A stretch of DNA of 64,000 bases, taken from assembly GCA_028751875.1 (NCBI GenBank), contig CM054155.1:5548805-5612804 (forward strand), read 5' to 3'. The notes below the pieces were generated by a model. It had not been told where the DNA came from, ran no database searches, and saw only the letters and a program-made list of their open reading frames with translations. Below, piece by piece: positions 1 to 13,444 of the stretch. Every line of letters starts with the position of its first letter. The stretch's first letter is position 1. The translations under genes were made by a program, and so were the position numbers. This DNA comes from Rapana venosa. Its lineage: Eukaryota; Mollusca; Gastropoda; Neogastropoda; Muricidae.

Positions 1-9
1 CACAACCTA

Positions 10-225
10 GTGAATAAATACTGATGCTATGACAGCAACCCCCCCCCCCCCCATCCCCCAGATAAAACACAATCATTCGAAAAACACACACAAAGTTGTC
101 AATTAAAAACCTGTTTTCAATGCTTAGAATCATAGAAAAAAGCTACCGTAATTACAAGAGAAAGACCGCCACTGCAACGAACAAGCGATCGATTTACCTA
201 AATTTTATTAACTGACACCCTGAAA
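10..225. repeat. Interspersed repeat G, better-preserved copy
   Basis: Holds a poly-C run, then landmarks such as AATCATTCGAAAAA, CTTAGAATCATAGAAAAAA and AAGCGATCGAT, ending near CTGACACCCTG. A second copy lies at 2,853-3,078 in the same orientation. The two copies differ mainly by neighbour-base replacement in the second. Its class is unknown; no coding content is seen. Confidence 0.7.
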
Positions 226-2595
226 AAGAAAACACAAAACACACTCACGCACGCGCACGCGCGCGAAAAACCCCCACAAAACACACACACCCCACAAACC
301 AAAACCCAAAAGGCTTACCCGGGTTTTAATATGACTTTCAACTCATAACAGATAAAATACTCCTTAAATATTTTTAAAAATAAAGAATTTTAATATGACT
401 GTAAAAAAACCTTGGGGGTCAAATAACATTTTAAATGACAAAAATTTAACATCGGGGGCACCCCCATCTCCCCGCCCCACGCCCCAGCCCATGCAACTTT
501 ATTTTGATTCTTTGCTTCAATAGCAACAATAAAAATTTAACATGTTAAAGTGAAACAGTTAAAGGATGAGGGTAAGGGATATCCATGCTTTTTTAAACAA
601 GTCGAGTTCTGAAACTTTAAGGGTAAAAATATAGACGCGCTAAATCTTTTTAAAAGAAAACCAAATCGAAGTGTTTGGCTTTCAATCTTTTCTTACACAG
701 TCATGCAACCATAATAATTAATAGTTCCAAAAAAGCCCAAATGTGCACGACGCACGCACGCACGCCGCAACGCGCACGCAAAAACAAACACCCCCAACAC
801 ATACTTACAAACAGGGGAGTGCGCCGCGCACGCGCACACAACACACACACACACACCCCAAAACACACCACACACACACCACACACACCCACAAAAACAC
901 ACCCCAACCCCACGCAGCACAAAACACCACCACACACAACCCACATACATACTTTAGGTAGGGTGGGGGAAAGAAAGGTGGCTGTTGAAAAGTAAAAAAA
1001 GACATGAAAATAAAAGGAAACAAGAACGTTTTGTCTGGATTTGAAATGTACATGTGGGCTTTTGGCAAGGATAGGGGGAGGTCTTTCCCTGGAGGGACCA
1101 AACAGAAAAAAAGGCCCGGCCCCAACTGTGGTTTTTTTGGTTTGGGAAAAGTTGGGAACCAGGGGGCAGGGGCAAAAGGGAAAGAGAACAAAAGGGAGTG
1201 TACAGGGTGGAGACAGTTCAAGAAAGGGGTTTGCAAAATATAGAATTTGAAAGGGGGTTTGATTTTTATACCCCCCTTTTTTGGGGAACGGGAAACCCAG
1301 TAAAGAGTGGGCGTTTTTTAGATTTTTTTCTTTCTTAGGACTAGTCATTTCCCAAGGTTTTGTATCTTTGAAGGGAGTGGTTAAATTTATGCGGGTTTGA
1401 CAATTTTAAACAAGAATCACAGAAACCCAACTGAACGAATAAGAGATTTGTCCACTTGAAATTTGCATCAGGGGACAGGTTTTTTGCAAATTCCCTTTTA
1501 TGCCCCGTAATTGAAAGTACAAGACTGGCTTTTCGGGGTGATGAATTTTTTCTTTTAGAAGTGTTTTCAAAAACCACACCGGGATTTCACAGAGGGGAAC
1601 GGGGGAACTGCCCCTTTGCTAAATTTCCACTGAAGGCGTTTTTGTTGGGGAAAAAAATTTGGGCCCTTGCTGTGTGTTTTTGGGGGGGGTTATGGGGGGG
1701 GTTTTCAACGGGGAAGGGGAAAGGGGCACAAGTGGACGGGGGAAACATTTAAAAGGACTGGACGGGGATCCCCCTTTTAAATTTTTAATTATCTCCTTTC
1801 CAACAAAAGCCCCGCCCTTGCATCGGGTCCCCACTTACACCCCCAAAGGCCAAAGGACAGATGATGATGAGGAGGATGATGATGATGTGTTTGGGGTTGT
1901 GGGGGTTTGAGGATGGTGAGATGGTAGTGGTATAGGGTGATGATTGTGGTGGTGGTAAGGTAATGGTGGGGGTTTTGATGTTGATATGGGGGTAATGGCA
2001 ATGGTGATGAGGGTGGGGGTGTTGAGGGGGTGGAGAGGGTGATGTTGAGGCAGATGAGGATTGAAATTTGGTGGTGGCCCGGAAATGTATGGTGGTTGAT
2101 GATGAGATGATGATGGGGTGATTGGGTGGGATGACGATGATTTGTTTTGATGTCCAAAAAATGATGATGGGGGTTTTATTACTTTTCCCTTTTTCCAAAA
2201 GGGGGGAAAAAGGGGGTACACAGCCAAGTTTGAAGCACGAAAGTTTTTTTCATACAAAATGCCCCAATTTTTCACAAAATATTTGTTTTTGGGCAACTTA
2301 GACGTCCTCCTGAAAAACAAAGTTTTATGAAAATATCCCGAAAAAGATCAAAACTTTTGAAAACTTTTACAAATCAAATCAAACAAATGTAATAAAAAAA
2401 AAAGTAATGTAACAAAAGGGAATGATTATAATGTTTTTTGCGTTTATTTAAAATTTGGGACAGAGGTTTTGGGCTCCCCTTAAAAACTCTTTGAGTGAAA
2501 AAAAAGTAAAATAAACCCACCCCCACCCCCAACCCCCACCAACAACAAAAAAGGGGATTTTTTTTCCCAAATTTATTTATTTAATTATTTTTTTT
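226..2595. other. No gene seen; AC-rich and GAT/GGT-rich simple sequence
   Basis: Contains CA/CG-rich simple sequence (about 230-300 and 740-945) and an irregular trinucleotide block of GAT and GGT units (about 1,860-2,135). The long frames here are translations of simple repeats, such as His/Pro/Thr-rich peptides. No domain, splice structure or RNA gene was recognised. Confidence 0.6.
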
Positions 2596-2599
2596 TTTA

Positions 2600-2845
2600 T
2601 CGGGGATAATTGAAAAGCACTTAGGGTTTTTTTTTTTTTATCCATCCCCCGTGGTAGGGGGTTTTAAAAATTTTTTGTCACCCCTTCCCCACCCACCAAG
2701 GGCCCTTTATTTCTTACGAAGGGGGAAACAAAATTAACGGTGTGCAAGATGTTTTTGCTGGCCTTTTTCCCCCAGGGGGCCTCCCCTTTATATTTCTCAT
2801 CCAAAGGGAAATTTTTTGGGGGAAAACCCCAGAGAGAGGTGACAA
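2600..2845 (-). mobile_element. SINE family A, degraded copy (minus orientation)
   Basis: Matches the order of landmarks in the cleaner copies at 58,132-58,300 and 50,222-50,455: AAGCACTT, then ATCCATCCCCCGT, a TTTGTCACC-like segment, TGTGCAAGATGTTTTTGC, and TCTCATCCAAAGGG. The sequence is strongly homopolymerised. It directly abuts repeat G copy 2. Confidence 0.5.
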
Positions 2846-2852
2846 AACCCTT

Positions 2853-3078
2853 TGTGAAAAAATCCCGTGCTATACAGAAACCCCCCCCCCCCCCCCACCC
2901 CCAAAGAAAAACACAATCATTCGAAAAACCCCACAAAAAGTTGTAAATTAAAAAAACCTGTTTAAAAGCTTAGAATCATAGAAAAAACTCCCTTTTTAAA
3001 ATTACAAGGGGAAAGACCCCCGGAAAAGGGAAAAAGCGATCGATGTTTACCAAAATTTTTATTAAGCTGACACCCTGT
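2853..3078. repeat. Interspersed repeat G, degraded copy
   Basis: Second copy of the repeat at 10-225, recognisable by AATCATTCGAAAAA, CTTAGAATCATAGAAAAAA, AAGCGATCGAT and CTGACACCCTG in the same order. Intervening bases are replaced by neighbours (ACACA becomes CCCCA; CAATGC becomes AAAAGC). Confidence 0.7.
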
Positions 3079-3109
3079 CGCCCAAAAAAGCAGGGAAATT
3101 GGTTTTTTC

Positions 3110-3390
3110 ATGTATGCATGTAAACCACACAAACACAAAAACCACAAGACACACACTCGAGCGCCGGCCACACACAAAAAAAACACCACACACACACACA
3201 CACACACGGCGCCGCGCCGCACACACCACCCCACAACGCGAATGCCCCCCCCGTACAATAATATAAGGACTCCTAAGAAATCTAATCAAAAAGGGATTCC
3301 TTCAAATTTGTTTTCTCAGCCCAAAACTCTAAAAATAAGCCCAAACACACACAAACACACACACACACACACACGCATAAACCCAGGGCG
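3110..3390. repeat. CA-rich microsatellite tracts
   Basis: Two impure (CA)n tracts, about 3,120-3,235 and 3,345-3,380, separated by unassigned sequence. The encoded Thr/His-rich peptides are translations of the repeat and not genes. Confidence 0.8.
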
Positions 3391-3759
3391 CCCCAAGCAG
3401 GTCTTTTAAATTTAAAGCGCTAGAGCAAACCCCAAAAAGAACACAAAATGACAAAAACAAGGCGTCCCAGACTGGGTTCCCTACCTACAAATTTTATTCA
3501 GAAAAAATTCAGGGGGAAGGGCAGGACAATGCTCCTTCAGGTCAGAAAATTTAAATAACTCAAAAGGTAAAAATGAGGGACCACTTCACCCCAACAGGTT
3601 TTACCAATGACAATGTAAACAGTCTTTAAAGGTCGACAACAAAATAAATCTTCCCACTTAGATCTAAAGGCCACAATTCTGTTTATTTGTGGAGAAGGTG
3701 ACCCCCAAAGAAGACGGGGGCAAAAACCAAAACCCGGGAACATGAAGCAAACGAGAGCC

Positions 3760-3818
3760 CCTTGCCCGGGTTGGTGATTGGCTCGCAATCACTTTCCCGG
3801 GAATCCGCCATTTTGGGT
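3760..3818 (-). promoter_or_regulatory. Promoter-like motif cluster, copy 1 (CCAAT and ATGGCGG)
   Basis: Read on the minus strand it runs AAAATGGCGGA, then TTCCCGGGAA, then GAGCCAATCACC, then CCCGGGCAAGG. The CCAAT box and an AAnATGGCGG core (as in YY1-type sites) are common near animal transcription starts. A second copy in the opposite orientation is at 7,776-7,838. No gene can be assigned to it. It could instead be a conserved piece of an interspersed repeat. Confidence 0.35.
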
Positions 3819-6800
3819 TTTTCGTCTGCTAGACGGGAAGGGGCCCGACAGAAGGGCCTGTGTTTTTTTTTTTGATAGATGAAATTTTCCCCCAACCCCA
3901 ATAAAAGAGATGCTGCACTGGCTAAGTATTAAGTGATGTTTTACCGCGGGTCTTTCCGCGCTTTTTTTCCCCCAATTGGGCGATACGACGGAAGCACCCC
4001 CAAGGGTAAAAAGATTTTTCCTGAACTTGTTTGGGGGTTTTTTTCCCAAACCACCCGGGAACTTCTAAAGTGAGTTTTTTGGGTTTTTGACAAAAAACTT
4101 AAAACTATTACAAAAGTTAGATGACATGGGGAGAAAGATTTTGTGGATACCTTTAAAAATTTTTAAATTTTTCAAATTGTGTTTTGGTTGGGGGGAGGGG
4201 GGCGGGTTCCCCGGGCACATTGTCCGCAGGGGGCATGCCAGGTGAAAGTGTGTGTTGTGTGTGTGTGTGTGTTTTTTGGTGAAGTGGTGTTTTTTTTGGG
4301 GGTGCGGCGGGGTGATGATAAAGTTTTTGGATTGTTATTATTTAATTGTATTCTAAATTTTAAAAGTCGGGGGACAAATTATTGTTTTTTTTTTTAAAAA
4401 CATGATTTTGGGTTTACATGTATTTTTTTAATGTTTAAGATTCATAAGGGGGTTTTTTATATTTGAAAAACCTTTTTAAAAAACCCCTGATTTTCTATTT
4501 TTATTCAGACTCCCTTTAAAAAAAGAAATGATGATTGGGTTTTGCAAAAAAAATAAATCGTGCAGTTTCCACCACTCCACAACACAGTATGCTTTTTTTT
4601 TAAAAATAAATTTCTATCATTGATGATTTTGGTGAGGAATTTTCCTTTGTTCCCGGGGTTTTTTTAGAAAATAGAGAGGTTTCCGGGTTTTAAACCCTTT
4701 TTTCATGATGCTTTGAGAAAGGCAAATTATGAAAAAGACTACTGACCAATAATTTATGATGTTTTTAAGAAAAACGTTTTTTAATGCTGTTTTGGGTGAA
4801 ATTTTTTTCCCCTGCTCCTGAAAAAGACTGTTTTGGACATGGCATGTTGACAAAGATGGAACAAAAAATTAAAGGAGTTGCTGCCGAGTAGGAGAAAAGC
4901 AGAATTTGAAATTTAGGGAACCTCTGTATTTTGGGGCAAGAAGTTGATGAAGCCATTTTTTAAAAAAATTTTGACTGAATTCAGGAGTACTTGTTTTTTC
5001 CAAGCAAAATGCCTTTTTTTTGCGATTACTTTCAAAAACATATTTTAAAAAACGACAAACGGGAAACTCCGGCAGCCGGCTTTCGCCAGGGAGTGCTGCA
5101 AACAAAAAATTATGCTAAAGGTTTTTCACCGAGTTTTAAAAAAAGAATTTTTTATTTTAACCAAAAACACAAAAAGCGGGGGGGTCGCCCTACTTTTTTT
5201 TTTATTTGGGGAAATCAAGGGGACAAAGCTTGTAAAGAAATTTAAATTAAATGTGAAAAAGGGGAAAACCACTCCCAGACACAGAAAAATTTTCGCAACA
5301 ACAAAAAATTTCCCCTGAGTGTTAGGGGAAATCGGTTCAGGGTCAAAAAAAATGAAGGGGTTGTACAGCTTCACAAACATTTTTGGGCTCTTATGTGAAA
5401 AAGGTACCTGACTACAGACAGGGGCCAATGTAAGCTAGTATGTCCGACTGTGGGTTTTGCTTTACACAGGGTTTCCCTGCACAGTACATTTTTTCCCTAT
5501 CAAGAGCTCCCAGCAAACATTCCTGCGTTAAAAAACCTTCTCTTAAACACTTTTAAAAGCCCCACCAATTTTTTCCCCCCCGGACCAAAAATGGGGTTAA
5601 TGAACCCGTAGGTAATATTGAATGACGAGCCTTTATTTGTTCATCCCAAAGAGAAATTTTTTTAAACCCTTATCTCAAAGACAGATTTGAAAATTTTTAA
5701 AAAAATATAGAACAATTTCGAACAAGGTTTTAAAGTAAAATGAATGGTTTTGATTGGTTGAAATTAATTTGAAAACAGCTGTGAAGCACTTAAAATTTCA
5801 TTGAAAATATTACAAAAACAATGGCGTTGCGAAAGGACATCAAGTTATAAAAGCTAGTGAGAAAAATTTGACAACAGTTTTGAAGTGCGTAAAAAAGATA
5901 ACGGGTTTAACAAACATTTTAAAGCAGAAAAAGTGTTGTAAATTTCCCTTTTCCCAAAAAGAGAAAAACCCAAAAAAAAAAAGGTTAAACTTTAAAAAAA
6001 CCTATACTGAAGAAAAAAAAGGGTTTAGGGAAAAATTTTACATAAAAAAACACCGCCCCCAAATGTTCACTTTGCTTTTAAAGGGGGAAGCAAGGGTAAA
6101 AGGGTGAAAAAATTTCCCTTTGGGCGGCAGGGGTTGTACCTGCCATTCCGGGCCTGCAAAAAAACTGTGATAAATTCCTTGATGAAATGTTTATATGTGT
6201 CCCCCTGCAAAGGGCCAGAAAAAAAGATACACTCATGGTATCAACTGGGGTTTTTTAACTCCGGTCTTCTAAACCCAAGGTCATTGATGGGTTTTTTGGT
6301 TTTGATTTTTTGTTTTTTATGGTTTTCCTTAAGCCTTTTGAAGTTTTAATAATGAAACCCTTGGATAGCAAAAAAAACTTTTGCATTATTTTTAAATTTT
6401 TTATAGAAACCAAACTTCTCTCCCAAAAGAGTTTCAATAAACCTCATCTTAATTGCATCTTTAAAAAAAAACCCATAAAACAAAGAGTTTTAAAAGCTGC
6501 CCCTTTGTTGTTTTAAATTTTTTTTTTCCCTCAGAAAATTTGGTTTTTCAATTACTTTTTTTTTGAGTTTTTTGGTTTTTAGAATTTCGTGCTACAATAA
6601 AACAAAATGTCTGTAAAATTTTTTTTCATTGCCTCATACCTCAAAAAATTTCAGTTTAGTTTTGTTTTTCCCATTTCATTTACAAACTTTCAAAGGATGC
6701 TAAAATTTTTTTACGTTTTTTAAAAACAATAATATTAGAAATGTGGATATATAATTTAAATTATTTTTGCACATTTTTTGGGTTTTGGTTCATTCATGTT

Positions 6801-7775
6801 TTTGATTTTTATGTCCTTAAAAAATTTTTCAAACAAATTTCACTTTAAAAAGGCCTGCAGGGTATATGGGGTTAGTATTCACTGCTGTGATCTTGTAAAC
6901 TTTTTAGGAAAACTATTTCTTTTACTTTTTATTCAAAAACTTAAAAGGTTTCAAAGGGGACATTTGTTTGTTGTGAAAGAAATTTTAAATTTTAACAAAA
7001 AATTTGGGTGCCAATCCCAAAATTTAATAAAAAAATTTCAGACTGTTTTGTGCTTATCCTGAATTCTGTTTGTGTTTTAGGGGGACTGTTTACTGATTTC
7101 AAAAAATTTTTATTGTCCGGATTTTAAACCCTTCTTACCCCAAATACAGTTTGGTCCTTTAAAGGGGATTTTTTTTTCATTTTTTATTTTATTCTTTTCA
7201 TTTTTGGGGTTTTTAATTTTTTTTTTAAATTTTTCTCTTTGCTAGGTTTTAGAACAGGGAATTGTTTACTGATGACAAAAACTGGATACGGTGTTTAAAG
7301 GGAAACCCAGGTTGGAAAATTAAAGTTAAAATTTATAAATAACTTGTTGGCGGGATTATATGATGTGGTTTTGTGGGTTTTTGTGTTGTGTGGGTGGTGT
7401 GTGTGTGTGTGTGGGGAAGAGAAAAGAGAGAGAAAGAGAGGAGAGAGAGAAAAAAGAGAGAGAGGAAAACCCAAAAAACTTGACAAAAGATAAGGCCGTT
7501 TTAGGAAAAAACAGAAGATTTTTCAGTTTCACATTTGTGGCAAGTTTTTGAATTAAAGGGAAGTACTCTACAACTTAAATTTAAAATCTTTTTCGCCGTG
7601 TTTTTTGTTTTTACTTCACACTGACTTTTTTTCAATAAAAGTCGTAAACGGGCCCTTACTTTTTTCACACTCTAAATTTACAAACTGAAGCATAGAATTT
7701 AGGCCTAAAAGGGGTTTCCCGGGGAAAGGGAAAGGGTTTTCGACAACAGAGTCACTGTTTTATTTAGCGGACAAA
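3819..7775. other. No gene seen; AT-rich degraded sequence
   Basis: Long run of homopolymerised AT-rich sequence. There is a short TG tract near 4,255-4,272, and a (TG)n followed by (GA)n tract at about 7,395-7,465. Frames up to 100 codons exist on both strands, but none shows a recognisable domain, signal peptide or repeat. Confidence 0.6.
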
Positions 7776-7838
7776 AACCAAAAATGGGGGAATTTCCCGG
7801 GCACTGTTTTCAGCAGCCAATCACAAGCCGGGCAAGGT
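7776..7838 (+). promoter_or_regulatory. Promoter-like motif cluster, copy 2 (CCAAT and ATGGGGG)
   Basis: Runs ACCAAAAATGGGGGAA, TTTCCCGGGCA, GCAGCCAATCAC and GCCGGGCAAGG in the same order and spacing as the minus-strand cluster at 3,760-3,818. The flanks are not obviously shared. It is followed by GC-rich sequence to about 8,000, richer in CpG than its surroundings, so a damaged promoter or CpG-rich first exon is possible but not shown. Confidence 0.35.
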
Positions 7839-9689
7839 GCCCACCCGATGTTGGCGGCGCACGGCATTTTGGGTCTGCTTGGAAAAACCCCTGGGGGGAA
7901 AAACAGCAACCCCGCCGGAGCAACGGTCATCCCCCTCCCCATCGCAGCCAACCACCCATGCCGGCCCGTTCAAGGGCAGACCCCCCCCACTTCTTCGGGA
8001 AAGAATCAAACCCGGCCAACCCTCTTTGAAAACCTAAAGGGGGGACAATTTTAAAAACAGGTTTGGGGAAACCAAAAAAGGGCAAACCCAAAACAATAAG
8101 AACACCACTTTTCGCAACAACCAACTGACGCACAGCATGTAGTACAGAAAGAAAAATCTGATCTCCCCCTTTTCATCCTTCTTTCCCGACCCGTTCTAAA
8201 TGGCGTTAATGAAAAACGTTTTTTTGGGCAGTCATAAGGAAAATTTAAAAGGGAAAAAAGAAAGTCAGTTAAAAAACCCTGACTTCCTCAATAAAGAGTA
8301 AAGCCTCCCGATATCAAAAAAACCCCAACGGGAGTTTTTCATTTTTGGGACAAATGAAATTTTAAAAAGGGCGGTCCCCAAAAAAGCCACAAAAAACCTG
8401 TTTGTAATGTGAAACAATTTTTGGCTTTTCCCTTTTTTTAGACTAAAATTTCCTTTTGCAAATTGCTCCTCTGAAAAACCCAAGTCTTCAGATGAAGAAG
8501 GGAAATCTTCCCAAAGCAATGGGCTTGCTCGGCCTTTTTAAACCCTCTTCACAACGTATCTTTGGCTCCCCCCGAAAATTTTGTACCTCATTATCAAATT
8601 TCAGAGATTCAATTTTATCCTAAAGCAAAAGGCTCCCGTAAACTGGCAAAACAAATTTGGCAGGCATTTTTTATTGTTTTGGCAAAAAAGCAAAGAGGGG
8701 GACCAAGACCCAATTTTATCCCCTGAACTGTCATTTCCCGTACCCCCTACCCTTTGACGACCCCACCACAGCCAATGTACAACCAGCCACATACCGGGGC
8801 TGTTTAACCCGCAGGGTAACCCCCGGGTGGGGGACAACATTCGACATAACAAGTTTTTTGGTGAAAAATCATTTGAATGGGGACATTTGGAGCTTTTTCT
8901 TTTCCCAGCTATAGATCTGGGAAAAGTAAACAGACCTGTGATTTCTTTACCCTTTCCCCCGGGAGCTGCTCCCAAAACGATCCTGATTACTTTTTTGTTT
9001 TTGTTTTTTTTTTTTGCGGGGTTTTTTTTGAATTTTCTGAACTTTTCTTACAAAAACCACTTCACTTTTTTTAAGATTTTTTTTTTTTCTTTTTACCCCC
9101 AATAAAATTTTTTAATTTGTGTTTTTTAAATTTTTTTAGTTAGGGGGTTTTTTTGTATAAGTCTAAAAAAAAATTTTACTAAAAAGCTTAATGTCATGCA
9201 GTGGGAAAGCAGATCCACTCCACGAAATTTTCCATACTTTTTCAACATCTTTTTTAGTAAAAGCTTCCCAACTCTCATCCTGCCCGTCCCCCAATGTAAA
9301 GAATTTAAAAAAACCCCCACTTCAAATTTCTTTCCCCACCCGTTCATGAAAAACGTGGATGCTGTTGGGGAAAGTAAATTCAGCAATTATATCCAAAAAG
9401 GAATAGATTATAGTGATGTTGTTTCCCCCTTTTGGCCCAATTGGGTAACCCAGATTTATATTTGTGCGCTGAAAGTGTGAAGTTTTTCAGATCATTTGGG
9501 GCTTTTAAAATGTTTTCATATAAATTTTCCTAAGGGGCTAAGACATTTAAAACAAAAATGGCGGGCCCCATTACAAGGGTAATCAAAAAGGCTGGTTTGC
9601 AGGGGCCCTTTTTAATGCCACCACCCTTTTTTGGGTAAAGGAAATATAACCCCTCCCTGTAATTTGTTTTTTTTGAAAATTTAAAAGAT
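7839..9689. other. No gene seen; degraded sequence
   Basis: GC-rich to about 8,000, then AT-rich homopolymerised sequence. Overlapping frames of 60-124 codons carry no recognisable motif. Confidence 0.55.
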
Positions 9690-11400
9690 TCTTGTCTATC
9701 CTACTAAATTATGGAAGTGTCACCAAATACCCGACATCCTAAACAAAAAAGGATCGGCCAAATTTGATCTTTCTTTTAAAATCTTCTCTCTTTCACCTGA
9801 TGAACCCTGGGCAACTTATGAAAAACACATTGGGAATGATCTTTACCAAATTTTTTTACTTTTAATGAAATGCCCTCCCCCCGTAACACTGAAAAAAATA
9901 AACTCCCCCCTTTAACTATAAAGAAGCTAATTTGGGAAAAAGTTTAAAAATCCTTCAGCTACAAATTTCAAACAGCTTTGGGTTCTGAAAAACATAGATG
10001 GAAAATTTTATTCTACCCTTTTAAAATAAAGCCATCATTCCCAAACTGTTACTTAACAATCCCAAAACCCCTTTTAAAACATTTAAAAAAAAAGGGAAAG
10101 TTTTAGGGGAAAGTTTTGGTGGGCACCTGTTTTCCCAGGAAAAAAAACAGTGAAACCAAAAAAACGTTTTTTTGTTTTAAAACCAAATTTTAAAAAAAAA
10201 GACCCAGAAAACAAAGAAAAACAAACAGGGAAAAAACTATAACAACTTTACATAAATCAGGCCCAAACGACAATTTTTGGGCTTTGTTTTGGGTTTTTGG
10301 GAAGTATCAAATCATTAAAAAATCTTAACAAAGTTTGGCAAAAAAAATTTTATGAAATTTAAAAAGGTGTGATTTTACCAAAATTGCCAATTAAACTTAA
10401 AAAAATGAATTTCCCAAACCAAAGCAGAAAAGGCCGGGGGCCCTTTTCAGATATGTTCTCAGGGGTCAAAACGTTTTTAAGGCCTTTTACCTAAAACACT
10501 AAAACAGACAAGAAGAGGAAAAAAGGGGAAAAAAATAAAGAACCCCTGTTTTTTGAAATACTTTAATTAAAATAAAAAGCCCAATTTCCCAAACAAAGAA
10601 GAAAAAAAAAATTATTTTTTCCCCTTTCCAATAAAAAAACTTCGGGTTTGGGTTAGATGCCATATCCAATGTTTGCTTTTAAAAAGTTTTAACCCGAAAA
10701 CTTCATTTTTTCTAATGTAAAAAACTCACCAAAAGTGTTTTGGGCTGAAAGGGGAATGCCAAGGGAAATGGAAGCATCTATTGTTGTAAACCCCTTTATA
10801 AGCAAGGGAAAACCTAAAACTGATAAAACTAGCTTTAGGCCCATAGCACTGACTTCTAACTTGGGAAGTTATGGAGAAAATTTTTCTAAAGAGGCTTGTG
10901 TATTAAATGTCCCGAAAAATAATGTGTTCCCCCCTCAATCAAAGGCTTTCCCGAAAGGGGTTTTAGCAATTGATAACTTTTGTTAAACTAACAACCCAAA
11001 GGGGGAAAAAACATTTTTCGAGAAAGGGAAAAAACAAATCGCAACATTTTTTGATGTAAAGGGAAAAATCATCAAGTTTGGCCCTGCTAAAATTTCTGCA
11101 TAAACTGAAGGGCATTGGGTTTTTTTTCCTTTTTTTTTTTTTTATATTAAAAATTTTTTTTTGTAAATTTGAAGTATCAAGTGAGGTAGGAATGCAAATT
11201 TAAAATTTTTGGGCTTTTCATATGGGTTTTTCCACAGGGGTTTAGTTATAGGGGCCCCTTTTTTGTTTTTAAAATATTTCTGGGATGATTTAAAACCCCC
11301 CAAACCCGTCTAAAGACGTTGTCCTGGTGCAATATGTGGGTGTATATGTATAGGGGTGAATGTCACTATGAAAGGGGCTACAACAAAAAAGTAAAGATTA
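9690..11400 (+). mobile_element. Degraded LINE reverse transcriptase region
   Basis: A decayed non-LTR retrotransposon RT on the + strand. Around 10,735-10,985 a frame reads GKPKTDKTSFRPIALTSNLG, the classic fingers-region block (FRPIALTSNLGK-type) of LINE RTs, then NNVFPPQSKAFPKGVLAID. Further on, about 11,040-11,110, residues QIATFFDVKG followed by HQVW match RT motif A (FFDVxKAYDxVW). At 11,210-11,270 GFFHRGLVIGAPFLF resembles motif B (GVPQGSVIGPLLF), and near 11,320-11,335 LVQYVGV stands where YVDD is expected. Frames shift repeatedly and the palm aspartates are lost, at least in the sequence as given. The part before 10,700 is assigned only loosely, as the endonuclease-RT linker. Confidence 0.6.
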
Positions 11401-13440
11401 AAAAATAACCCGAAAAGGGTTTTTTCAAAAAAAAACTAAAATAAATTTACATAAATATATTTTTTAAAATTTGGGCCCGACATTATCTACAGAAAAAAGC
11501 ACATTAGCTTTTTAAAAAATGGTAGTGCCCCGATACAAAGCCCCAGTTTACATTGGGGGGGAGCCAAAAATTTAGTAAAAAAATATGGTAAAATTTTTAG
11601 GTATTCACCACACCAAAAATTTAAATTGGGGAAGGGTCATATTGGATACTTTTTAAAAAAAGCAAGGAAAAGCATCAATTTTTTAAAATGGTTTTGCGGG
11701 CAAAATCCTTTGGGGGCCAAAAATCTTTACTCTTAAAAAGTTTGTCTAAGCACTTGTACGTTCCAAACTGCCCCTTTTGGACAAGAAATCTTTTTTAGTG
11801 CTCCAAATTTTTTACCCAAAAAACCCAAAGTATAATTGGGAAGGGGGTACAAATTTGCACTTGGGGTCCCCTTCCATGCAAAAACCATAGGTTTCTTTTA
11901 TGGAAATTGGGGGAAATTTCCCCCAGTGAATCCCCACAACTTTCCATGCGCCCAAAATTGTTACGGAGCCCGAATAACAACCCAAATTTTTTTGTAATAA
12001 TTAAAAGTTCAAGCAGAAAAGAATTTTCCCCAAAAAGGGGGTAAAAAATTTCGTTTTTTTTTAATTTTTTTAAGCCTATTGGGCCTTTTGTATCAGACCT
12101 CTTTAAAAAAAACAAAAATTAAAAAAATAATTTAAAACACAAAAAAAAAAACTTTTTCCATGTCCTTCAGGGAGATGAATAAAAACCTGTTTTGATATGG
12201 AATATATTTAAAGAAAAAAAGAATGAAAAACAAAACACAAGTTGCAGATGGGTTTGGTGCAATTGAAAATAAGAAGGGGGACGCTTAAAAAAATTTATAC
12301 CCCTGGGCTGTTTTAAAAAAAACATGAAAACCCGGCTTGCATTGGGCTACCAGGGACCCTTTTTAAATTTAGAAAACATAAATATCTTGGTAAAACATAG
12401 TTCAATATTTTTCACCCGAACTTAAGGGGGTTCTTATGGGCCCAAACTATATTTTTGATTTTCCCTTATATCCTTTCCCCTATTTTTTTTTGTGTTGCCC
12501 AAATCAGTATTGTATGCTATAAAACCCCGAATTTTTAAGGGTCTTTCCCGAATTATTTTTTTAAATAAATATGTAATAAACCCCCTAAGTTTAAAAAGGT
12601 ATTCCTGGGGTTTTTTTTTTTGGTTTCCTTCTCAGTTGGGAAATTTTTTTAAATTTTATGGGCGGGCAGAGCCGCAAAAAAAAGGGGGAAAAACATGTTT
12701 TTGGGGAAACGATAGAAACTGGTTTTCCCCCTTTTTCCCCACTGAAGGTACCGTATATTTAAAAAAACCTTTTTGGGGGAAAAATTTTTAAAAATCTGAT
12801 CAAATTTAAGGGGAAAGATATTTAAAAAGTTGCCTGACCCCTGCCCATTTTTTTTTTATAGGGGTCCCCTTTTCAAATAAAATTCGCTTTTTATAAACCC
12901 CTTTAGAAGGGGTTTAAATTCACTATATTTTTGAAAGAAGTTAAAAAGCATTCCTTACAAAATTTTTTAAACATGTTAGAAAGTCTATGTGGGGATCAAT
13001 TTCCAATACTTCTCATATTTGATTTCCCTATTGTAAAACCTTTTTTTTCCTACATTTTTTGGGAAAAAGTCTCTGGAAAATTCTTTTAAAATTCAAAACT
13101 GCCTTGGCCCCTTGCCAAAATTTATTGCATAGTCCACTTTTATTATTTATTGTAGTTAAGTATTGTTATTTTATGTTTTCCCATTGTTGAGTTTTTCAAT
13201 TTTTCTCCTGTTTAAAAGTTTATCATTACTTTTTTTAGGTTGGTTGGGGAAAGGGGGGGGGGGGGGGGGGGTTTTGTTTTTTTGGGTGTGTTTTCCCAAA
13301 AAAAAAAAACAAACCCAAAAAATGCATTTCCCTTTAAACCCTTTTTCCTTTCCCCTTCCCCTTTTTTCTCCCTTTTTTAACCCTTTACACACCCTTTTAT
13401 TTTCCCTCCTCTAATATCACTTAGATGAACAGACGTTAAA
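11401..13440. other. No gene seen; degraded AT-rich sequence
   Basis: Homopolymerised AT-rich sequence with a poly-G run near 13,252-13,271. Frames up to 106 codons on either strand show no recognised domain. Part of it could be the 3' portion of the LINE ending at about 11,400, but I cannot show that. Confidence 0.5.
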
Positions 13441-13444
13441 TTGA

